Of a DNA stretch of 24,852 bases, positions 1 to 6,105 are shown in pieces. Position numbers and translations under genes: made by a program. The stretch's first letter is position 1; each line of letters opens with the position of its first letter. Origin of the DNA: a virus. The stretch is taken from positions 1 through 24,852 of the IMG/VR virus record IMGVR_UViG_3300021962_000608. One strand, given 5' to 3'. The notes under the pieces were generated by a model, which had not been told where the DNA came from, did no database searches, and saw nothing but the letters and a program-made list of their open reading frames with translations.

Positions 1-1
1 G

Positions 2-649
2 CAGCTGGCAAGGAACCTTGAGCAGATTATTCAGCACCGCCAGGAAGCGATGCTGTCGGCTGAGGCTCTTGGAACTGAGCCCATGGGCCAGCAGCGCGGG
101 CGATGGATGCCAAAGATTGGCGGTAAGGCAGCCGTTGCTGGGGGCACAGTGGCAGGAACGCTTGGCGCATACCTGCTCGCAAAGAGCGACGACGAGAAGG
201 AAATGGCCCTTGCCGGAGCTCCGGTCCAGGCTGGGTTTGAAGTACTGAGCCGGGCAGTCGGCGGTGCACCTGCAGCTGCTGTTGGCCTAGGCTTGACATA
301 CGCTCAGGGTGGAGATATGCTACGTGCCATTAGCGGAATGGCAGGTTCGATTGCTGGTGGCTTCCTTGGCGGGGCAGCTGGCCTAATCGGAGGCCCAGTT
401 GGTGGGTTCGCTGGCGGCCTTGCCGGGAGCACGGCAGGATATATGGCCGCTGACACACTGTATTCGGCCATTGCTGGTGACCGTGGCGCCCCAGTCCCTG
501 CTAACGTAGGCCAATTGGCCCCTAACCAGCAGACTCAGGCCCCAATGCCTCAGCTAACAGCCCCACAGCAGCCACAACAAGGGCAGACTGCTGGCCAGGT
601 GGACACTTCAACCGCCCTTGGACAGGCTAAGATGCTAGAGGGGATCTAA
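2..649 (+). CDS. C-terminal part of a glycine-zipper protein (5' truncated)
   Basis: The reading frame is open from base 2, before the first ATG at 50, with no stop, so this is probably the end of a longer gene cut by the window edge. If ATG 50 is the true start the product has 199 residues, but no good ribosome binding site precedes it. Counting from ATG 50, about residues 76-150 are a long Gly/Ala-rich, weakly hydrophobic stretch with repeated GxxxG spacing (GGFLGGAAG, GGFAGGLAG), typical of glycine zippers that pack in membranes or form pores. The last 50 residues are rich in Gln, Pro and Thr. It is coupled by TAATG to the next gene and lies just upstream of the fibre, so a virion or membrane-active role (pore-forming ejection protein, or end of a tape-measure-like protein) is plausible but inferred. 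I do not recognise the family. Confidence 0.75.
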   Translation, partial: QLARNLEQIIQHRQEAMLSAEALGTEPMGQQRGRWMPKIGGKAAVAGGTVAGTLGAYLLAKSDDEKEMALAGAPVQAGFEVLSRAVGGAPAAAVGLGLTYAQGGDMLRAISGMAGSIAGGFLGGAAGLIGGPVGGFAGGLAGSTAGYMAADTLYSAIAGDRGAPVPANVGQLAPNQQTQAPMPQLTAPQQPQQGQTAGQVDTSTALGQAKMLEGI

Positions 650-1035
650 TGGACACGCTTGAAGAGCTTCAGAACTACGTAAACCGGTGCCTGCCTATGG
701 TTGGGCTGACCCAATGGGCCGTAAAGGTGTCCAAACACCCCACGGAAGAGGACAATTGGGCCGATATTGAGGTCTCAGACAACCTGTGGAGCGCCACCTT
801 GAGGGTTTCTAGCGACTTTTGGTCCCTGCCCTTCGAGGAGAAGCGCCGCATTGTGGCCCATGAACTACTCCACGTCCACTATGCAGGGCCGGAGCGTGCC
901 ATTGAGTGCCTAAATGGGGTAATCGGCACCGAAGCCTACTCCCTCTTGTCTAATATCTATGAAGTTGAGATCGAAAGGGCGGCCGACCACCTATCAAACG
1001 TGCTAGCCAAGGTACTTCCTGGCCCCAGCGCTTGA
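649..1035 (+). CDS. Putative zinc metallopeptidase (HExxH)
   Basis: A 128-residue protein with HELLH at residues 71-75, preceded by the hydrophobic turn IVA, as in zincin active sites: two His bind zinc and Glu is catalytic. A downstream acidic helix (E105, E107, E109 followed by RAAD) can supply the third ligand. Small stand-alone proteins of this layout (beta-strand half, then HExLH helix, then an acidic helix) are common in phages, usually with unknown substrate. The start ATG overlaps the previous stop (TAATG) and has a GAGGGG ribosome binding site 6 bases upstream. It sits between a glycine-zipper protein and the tail fibre. A role in cleaving a virion or host protein is inference. The motif is clear; the function is not. 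Confidence 0.8.
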   Translation: MDTLEELQNYVNRCLPMVGLTQWAVKVSKHPTEEDNWADIEVSDNLWSATLRVSSDFWSLPFEEKRRIVAHELLHVHYAGPERAIECLNGVIGTEAYSLLSNIYEVEIERAADHLSNVLAKVLPGPSA

Positions 1036-1060
1036 CAAGATTGGATATATATAGGAAGTA
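1032..1060 (+). promoter_or_regulatory. Weak candidate promoter upstream of the tail fibre
   Basis: The 38-base gap before the fibre gene contains TTGACA at 1032-1037 and an AT run TATATATA at 1046-1053. The octamer CTTGACAA at 1031-1038 is identical to the one in the stronger promoter at 23643-23650. The AT run is too close (8-10 bases) to serve as a standard -10 box, and the hexamer at correct spacing (1055-1060) is poor, so this may be a phage-specific or non-functional signal. A clear AAGGAG ribosome binding site follows at 1063-1068. Confidence 0.25.
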
Positions 1061-1073
1061 TTAAGGAGTCTTA

Positions 1074-3140
1074 ATGGCAAGATTCAAGTTCGGAAGGCCT
1101 ATCTCGTTGCGGTGGAACGGGCTCCTCGTTGAGGGCCCGGCAGAGACCGTGTTCGAGATTCCTGACGAATACTATGAAGAGTTCAACGAAGACATTGGCG
1201 GTGTAGAGCCGACCCTTGTATGGTTGGACTCCGATGAGGCCTCTACGATTCGAGCTAGGGTTACGGCCCTTGAGCTCGCCTCTACCTCATTCGCCATCCT
1301 GGACGCTAAGGGAGACCTAATCTCCGCCACCGCAGACAACACCGCAGCTAGGCTGGGGGTTGGGGCTAATGGCACGGTACTCACGGCGGACTCCAGCACT
1401 GCCACCGGATTGGCCTGGACGGAACCATCTGGCGTCGCTGACGTAGTTCGAGAGTACGTGAAGAACAACTCCGGCGGTACCATCAACAAAGGGCAGGCTG
1501 TCTACGTAAGCGGTGCAGACGGCACTAACGTCCTAGTGCAACTGGCAGACTACGACACAGACGAAACCTCCTCCAAGACCCTGGGACTTATGGAAGCAAC
1601 GGTAGCCAACAATGAGTTTGGGTACGTTGTAACGCAGGGTAGACTTAACGGGTTTGACACAACAGCAGCCTCAGCTGCGGGTGTACCTGTCTGGCTGGGA
1701 GCAGGTGGTAACCTGGTCTACGGTACAGCTCCGTCTGAGCCGAATCACACAGTATACATTGGAGTGGTTACCAGGAAGAACGTCAGCAACGGAGAGGTGT
1801 TCATCAAGGTCCAGAACGGGTACGAGCTCACCGAGCTCCACGACGTGTCTGCCGCCTCACCTGCTGACAACGACATCATCCAGTTTGACAGCGCTAGCGG
1901 GTACTGGAAGAACGAGACACTTTCCAATGCCGGCATCTCTGCCACAAGCCACGCTCACACTGGTGTGTATGACCCAGCCGGGACAGCTGCAGCTGCGATT
2001 GTTTCACATGAAGCAGACTCAGACCCGCACCCGACTTATCTAACTTCGACTGAGGGAAACGCGGCATACGCGGCCACTGTACACACCCATGGAGCATACC
2101 TTGAATATGCAGGCGACACACTCACTGGCGCACTTACTGTTTCCAACACTGGTTCAATCGGTCTATTTGGCGCAACTTCAACAGCAAATACTCAACTAAC
2201 TACCAGAGTTGATGGTGATGCTTCTACCAGATGGGGAGTTCGTGCAGATGGGTTTCAGGCATGGGGAGATGGGACAGCGGCCAGAGACACTAATCTGTAC
2301 CGATCCGCAGCAAACACCCTAGCAACAGACGATAATCTAGACGTTGGACAAGACCTTACTGTCGGCGGAGACATCATTCACACAGGACAGATGGACTTCA
2401 TTTCCGGCGGGTCAGTTGCCGCATCGTTCATCTCATCAGGTCTGTACCTTCCACCTGGGAAAACGGTCATGTTCGAGGGAACGAGTAACGACTCATCTGA
2501 AGTAATCCTTACCGCCGCAGACGCAACTGCCGACAGGACCATTACCCTGCCTGACTCTTCCGGAACAGTTGCGCTAACAAGCCAGCTTACGCCAGCAGGA
2601 TCCGTGACTGCATGGCTAGGCTCTAACGCAAGCGTGCCATCTGGATGGCTAATGTGCGCTGGAGCGACAGTCTCCAGGTCAACCTACTCTGACCTGTTCT
2701 CTGTAATCGGTACTACGTTCGGAGCAGGAGACGGAAGCACAACGTTTGGATTGCCAAACCTAACCGGGCACATGCTGGTAGGCGCAAGCGTGACGGCACC
2801 AACCCAGACGGGAACAGGAGACGCATACCTCAATGCAACGTGGGATCACGACCATACTGTCAATGTAGCCAGCACTACAACATCATCTGACTCACACTCC
2901 CACACTGTTGACCCAATTGCCGTAACGTCTGGGGGACCAAGCACGACGACAGCAGTTGCTTCTGGCGGAGGAACTACCGTGGCAAGCAGCACTCACACTC
3001 ACTCTACAAACGTTGCGTCCACAACGTCGTCTACCGACTCTCACACCCACACTGTAAACCCTGACTCTGTTAACTCAGGCGCAATGATTGTGTCCCCGGA
3101 GCATAAGAGGACCCGGGTCAACTACATCATTAAGACCTGA
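1074..3140 (+). CDS. Tail fibre / receptor-binding protein with collar domain
   Basis: A 688-residue modular protein. Residues about 126-260 (starting REYVKN..., with INKGQAVYVSG) look like a beta-rich domain frequent in phage fibres. Residues about 290-350 have SHAHTG and VHTHG motifs. Residues about 462-500 carry the fibre motif TITLPDSSGTVAL. Residues about 520-570 form a phage tail-collar domain (GWLMCAG, then FGLPNLTGH). The C-terminus is Ser/Thr/His-rich with HxH pairs at 592/594, 608/610, 641/643 and 657/659, similar to the metal-binding HxH motifs of trimeric fibre tips such as T4 gp37. This supports a trimeric adhesin that contacts the host surface. The start has AAGGAG 5 bases upstream. 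The stop overlaps the next start (TGATG). Domain order is seen; receptor and host are unknown. Confidence 0.9.
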   Translation: MARFKFGRPISLRWNGLLVEGPAETVFEIPDEYYEEFNEDIGGVEPTLVWLDSDEASTIRARVTALELASTSFAILDAKGDLISATADNTAARLGVGANGTVLTADSSTATGLAWTEPSGVADVVREYVKNNSGGTINKGQAVYVSGADGTNVLVQLADYDTDETSSKTLGLMEATVANNEFGYVVTQGRLNGFDTTAASAAGVPVWLGAGGNLVYGTAPSEPNHTVYIGVVTRKNVSNGEVFIKVQNGYELTELHDVSAASPADNDIIQFDSASGYWKNETLSNAGISATSHAHTGVYDPAGTAAAAIVSHEADSDPHPTYLTSTEGNAAYAATVHTHGAYLEYAGDTLTGALTVSNTGSIGLFGATSTANTQLTTRVDGDASTRWGVRADGFQAWGDGTAARDTNLYRSAANTLATDDNLDVGQDLTVGGDIIHTGQMDFISGGSVAASFISSGLYLPPGKTVMFEGTSNDSSEVILTAADATADRTITLPDSSGTVALTSQLTPAGSVTAWLGSNASVPSGWLMCAGATVSRSTYSDLFSVIGTTFGAGDGSTTFGLPNLTGHMLVGASVTAPTQTGTGDAYLNATWDHDHTVNVASTTTSSDSHSHTVDPIAVTSGGPSTTTAVASGGGTTVASSTHTHSTNVASTTSSTDSHTHTVNPDSVNSGAMIVSPEHKRTRVNYIIKT

Positions 3141-3592
3141 TGCTAAGCAAGTGCGCAGTATGCTCAAGCCCACTCGTGGACGTCATCAACCGAAAGATGA
3201 CCGAAGGGATGTCAGACATCAAGATCAGCCTGTGGCTAAAGGCAGAGAACGCCTACATCAGCAGGATCACCCTAGGAAACCACAAGCGCCAGCACCTTAC
3301 CGAAGAGCACATGAATGCTCGTAAGGAAGTAGCCAAGAAGGTGCAGCAGGCGGTAAAGATCGAGGCTACAAACAACGACTTGGCCAAACTTGTAAGCGGA
3401 TACGTCTTCAAGATGGTCGAAAATGGGGATCTTACTCCGACTCTGTCGGAAGGACTCCGGGCCCAGGAAATGCTGGACCGAAGAAAGGAAAAGAACGCAG
3501 ATCGAGGTCTCGCAGTCGCAATGGCTGGGATTCTCGGTGGCGGATCATACACTCTGATCGCAGAGGAGGTAGACAATGAACAAGGAACTTAA
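3140..3592 (+). CDS. CxxC / helix-turn-helix protein, candidate small terminase subunit
   Basis: A 150-residue protein. C5-x-x-C8 at the N-terminus is followed by a helical stretch with the pattern SDIKISLWL...ISRITLGNHKRQH (residues about 25-53), like the zinc-finger/HTH proteins of many actinobacterial phages in which a Cys pair precedes a resolvase-type helix-turn-helix ending in NHxxxH. The rest is charged and helical and could oligomerise. Small terminase subunits often have this build (N-terminal DNA-binding helices, central oligomerisation region) and the large subunit lies about 1 kb downstream, so a packaging role is likely but not proven. It could also be a transcription regulator. 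The start overlaps the fibre stop, with only a weak ribosome binding site, suggesting coupling. Confidence 0.55.
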   Translation: MLSKCAVCSSPLVDVINRKMTEGMSDIKISLWLKAENAYISRITLGNHKRQHLTEEHMNARKEVAKKVQQAVKIEATNNDLAKLVSGYVFKMVENGDLTPTLSEGLRAQEMLDRRKEKNADRGLAVAMAGILGGGSYTLIAEEVDNEQGT

Positions 3593-3788
3593 GGCAGTAG
3601 TGGCGTCCTGGGGACGTTCATTCCTTGCCGCAGTAGTCGCCCAGCTGATCGTGCTTGGGGACGGCGTTCTTGACCTTAACCGAGATGGCGTTCGCGCACT
3701 CGTAGCTGCGGGTCTAGCAGCCGTTCTTCCGGTAATCCTTCGCTGGCTTAATCCGAACGATGTTGCGTTCGGCAATAAAGGAGAATAA
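3576..3788 (+). CDS. Holin-like two-helix membrane protein
   Basis: A 70-residue protein with two hydrophobic segments at about residues 12-28 and 40-57, separated by a short polar loop GDGVLDLNRDG, with a charged N-terminus and a short polar C-terminus. Length and layout match class II holins, including the r1t-like group, which open the inner membrane to release the endolysin. The gene overlaps the end of the preceding gene by 17 bases and has a strong GGAGG ribosome binding site about 7 bases before ATG. No endolysin is adjacent. The family call rests on topology only; a generic small membrane protein is the alternative. Confidence 0.6.
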   Translation: MNKELKAVVASWGRSFLAAVVAQLIVLGDGVLDLNRDGVRALVAAGLAAVLPVILRWLNPNDVAFGNKGE

Positions 3789-3790
3789 CA

Positions 3791-4135
3791 ATGGTAGCAC
3801 AGAAGAAGAAAGGCGTAAAGCCGCCAGTCCCTAAGGGACGAGCCTCTATTTACAAGGGTACTGACTCAAGCGCCAAGGGTGGGAATAAGAACCTTGGACC
3901 AAATGTAAAAACAGGCAGCAGAGACCCTAGGACCATTGGAGCTGCCAATGCAGCAGAATCCAAGGCTCGTGGACAGGCTTTGCTCGCAAACAAAGCAGCA
4001 AAGGGCAAAGGGATGCGCGGGCAGGCCACAACCAGGGGGTCAGATTTTGGTTACAACAATGGCGTCCCCGTTGGTGGGCGAAGGCTAAAGAACACACTCA
4101 CTAAGGCACCAAAAGACGCACGGCGGGCTAAGTAA
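3791..4135 (+). CDS. Highly basic Lys/Gly-rich small protein
   Basis: A 114-residue protein, very rich in Lys, Arg, Gly and Ala and almost without hydrophobic segments, so probably disordered or nucleic-acid binding. Residues 15-23 read KGRASIYKG, nearly the same as KGRASYKG in the basic protein at 4301. Ribosome binding site AAAGGAG lies about 8 bases upstream. It is the first of three consecutive basic small genes between the holin-like gene and the large terminase. A role in DNA condensation or packaging is inference; I do not recognise a family. Confidence 0.75.
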   Translation: MVAQKKKGVKPPVPKGRASIYKGTDSSAKGGNKNLGPNVKTGSRDPRTIGAANAAESKARGQALLANKAAKGKGMRGQATTRGSDFGYNNGVPVGGRRLKNTLTKAPKDARRAK

Positions 4136-4308
4136 TGCCAGGTAAGAAGATGCCAGCGTTCCTTATGGATGCATACGCTAAGAAGGGCGCAAAAGGAAAA
4201 GTTAAGACTAAGGCCAAGCCAGCAAAGGGAAAGAAGCTTCCTAAGGGCGGAAAGACTCTCGTTGGTACCAACAAGGCCGGCCAGCGCACGGTAGCCCAGC
4301 GTGGCTAA
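4135..4308 (+). CDS. 57-residue Lys-rich small protein
   Basis: This short frame starts at the ATG overlapping the preceding stop (TAATG at 4133-4137) and ends with TAA at 4306-4308, giving 57 residues. It starts MPGKKMPAFLMDAYAKKG and continues as a chain of Lys/Gly/Ala pairs to the end (KPAKGKKLPKGGK), with about one third Lys+Arg. It has the same composition as its two neighbours, is in the coding direction, fills the gap between them without spare bases and overlaps the next gene by 8 bases, which supports it as real. The ribosome binding site is weak, suggesting translation coupled to the upstream gene. Function unknown. Confidence 0.65.
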   Translation: MPGKKMPAFLMDAYAKKGAKGKVKTKAKPAKGKKLPKGGKTLVGTNKAGQRTVAQRG

Positions 4309-4606
4309 GACCCCAGCCTGGACCCGCAAGGAGGGGAAGAACCCCAAGGGTGGGCTCAATGCCAAGGGGCGTGCTTCCTACAAGGGTGGCACGCTCAAGG
4401 CGCCAGTTAAGTCTGGCGACAATCCGCGTCGTGCGTCGTTCCTGGCCCGCATGGGTAACATGCCGGGACCGGAGCGAGACTCGAAGGGGCGACCGACGCG
4501 TCTCCTGCTCTCTCTTCAAGCGTGGGGAGCTAGCAGCAAGTCAGATGCCAAGGCTAAGGCCAAGGCAATCAGCGCTAGGAATAAAGGGAAGAAGAAGAAC
4601 GCTTGA
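4301..4606 (+). CDS. Conserved basic phage protein (resembles DUF6321 proteins)
   Basis: A 101-residue basic protein starting with GTG inside the end of the previous gene. The N-terminus KTPAWTRKEGKNPKGGLN, the motif KGRASYKGG (residues 22-30), the centre SFLARMGNMPGP and the segment LLLSLQAWGASSKSDA are, from memory, characteristic of a conserved phage family labelled DUF6321, often found in structural or packaging regions; I could not check this by search. The C-terminus is almost all Lys, Ala and Arg. There is no strong ribosome binding site, so it is probably coupled. Its stop TGA overlaps the TTG start of the large terminase, so it is likely expressed with it. Function unknown. Confidence 0.75.
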   Translation: MAKTPAWTRKEGKNPKGGLNAKGRASYKGGTLKAPVKSGDNPRRASFLARMGNMPGPERDSKGRPTRLLLSLQAWGASSKSDAKAKAKAISARNKGKKKNA

Positions 4607-6105
4607 ACATTAATGCTGAGATTGCCCAAGATTTGTCCAGAGGCAGGACCGACATCGGATTCTTCGCCTCTCGATGGCTAGGTGTCAATCTCAACCCGGG
4701 CCAATTGGCCTGGCTGAACGGTATGGTTGCCCGCGATGAGACGGGGTTCAGGCCTAAATACCTGACCACCGTATGCAGCGCCGGTAACCGGGCTGGTAAG
4801 ACTTTGGGGATGGCGGTCGGGGTCCTGCACTCTGCCACCTACAAGCTGGGGCTTCGCCCCCCAACGCAGGGAAGCGTCGAAGACGCGGAGCGTTGGACTA
4901 CCGAGCCTTATGAATGGTATCACGTAGGCATCCAGCAGGAAACGGCTGAACTGGTGCATAGAGAATTGGCCATGCTTCTTCAAGGTGGCCACCCAGCCCA
5001 AAAGGGCCGTGGATGCCCAATCGTGAAAGAAATCGGACAGGTCTACAACTTCGAGAAGAAGTACCGCGGGGAGTACCTGTGGATCAAGGTGGACCCAATC
5101 TTCGGAGGTGCGAACATCCACTTCCGTACCACACAAGACAAGGCAAAGGCCTTGCTTGGTAAGGACATGAACGGCATCTCGTTCGACGAGGCGGCCTTCG
5201 AGCCGCACCTACTCATGATCTACCAAGAGGTTCTGAACCTACGAAGGTTGTCCACAGGTGGACAGCTACACTTCATCGGCACTCCGACCGAGGGTATCAA
5301 CGACTACGCAGACCTGTGGGAGCTGGGGAACCCAGAGAACCCAAACCGAGATGACCAGTTCATGAGCTTCCGTCTCTCAACCAGGGACAACGTAGGTTAC
5401 GGACTGAAGTCAGAGACGTTCGAATCCATCCTCCGACAGCAGGCAGAGTACCTTGTTCCTCAGAACATCGACGGATACTTCATCGAAGCCCGTGACTCGT
5501 ACTTCTCCTCTGAGATGGTAGACCAGTGCTTTGTCGACTTCGAGGAAGAGCTACCGCCGAGCAAGGGGCGCCGGTACTCGCAGGGCGTAGACCCTGGGAT
5601 TTCTTCAGACGCGACGTGGGCGGTAACTATCGACTACACAGAACGCAACATGATGGTGGGGGTTCGGTGCCGAAGGAAGGTTGGCAAGCAGACAATCCCT
5701 GCGGTGGTCAACATGGTACGCGAAGGACACCTACTATATAACCAAGACGGTGCTGCATGCACAAGCACCATTGACTCAACTGGATTCGGTGGAAAGCTCT
5801 TCCGCCAGGAGTTCAGCATTATCAAGCCACTTAGGGACTACGACTTCGGCGGAACAAAGGCCAAGAAGCTTGAGCTTCTGGCAGACCTAAAGGCGATTAT
5901 CGACCGAGGTCAGATCAAGTTCCCACGTAGAGGACCATGGATGGAACTTCGAAGGCAGTTGCTGGGCTACAAGCTCAACGACAAACACATGGACACTGAC
6001 GCCGTAATGGCGCTGGCCCTGTCAGTTAGACATGCGGTCAGAAATCCATCGAACCCGGTAGAGAAGCCGGTGTTCAGTTATTTTGGGGAGATTGTAAATG
6101 CCTAA
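4603..6105 (+). CDS. terL: Terminase large subunit
   Basis: A 500-residue DNA-packaging motor with ATPase and nuclease halves. Walker A is GNRAGKT (residues 61-67), Walker B is GISFDEA (191-197, D195/E196), and the coupling motif is LHFIGTPTE (222-230). The nuclease domain shows its acidic residues at D330 (GVDPG), D391 (TIDSTG) and D464/D466 (HMDTDAVMA), as in RNase H-like terminase nucleases. It drives DNA into the prohead through the portal and cuts the concatemer. The start is TTG at 4603, overlapping the previous stop. The first in-frame ATG is residue 41 and would remove the NPGQLAWL segment that normally lies before Walker A, so TTG is preferred. It overlaps the portal gene by 8 bases. 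Confidence 0.95.
   Translation: MNINAEIAQDLSRGRTDIGFFASRWLGVNLNPGQLAWLNGMVARDETGFRPKYLTTVCSAGNRAGKTLGMAVGVLHSATYKLGLRPPTQGSVEDAERWTTEPYEWYHVGIQQETAELVHRELAMLLQGGHPAQKGRGCPIVKEIGQVYNFEKKYRGEYLWIKVDPIFGGANIHFRTTQDKAKALLGKDMNGISFDEAAFEPHLLMIYQEVLNLRRLSTGGQLHFIGTPTEGINDYADLWELGNPENPNRDDQFMSFRLSTRDNVGYGLKSETFESILRQQAEYLVPQNIDGYFIEARDSYFSSEMVDQCFVDFEEELPPSKGRRYSQGVDPGISSDATWAVTIDYTERNMMVGVRCRRKVGKQTIPAVVNMVREGHLLYNQDGAACTSTIDSTGFGGKLFRQEFSIIKPLRDYDFGGTKAKKLELLADLKAIIDRGQIKFPRRGPWMELRRQLLGYKLNDKHMDTDAVMALALSVRHAVRNPSNPVEKPVFSYFGEIVNA

Noticed and set aside
4135-4308. Programmed frameshift joining the small basic genes
   Set aside because: No slippery heptamer with a following hairpin was found at the junctions; each gene has its own overlapping start codon.
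4350-4613. 87-codon + strand frame within the DUF6321-like gene
   Set aside because: It overlaps a conserved gene in another frame, has an Arg/Ser-rich shadow composition and no binding site.
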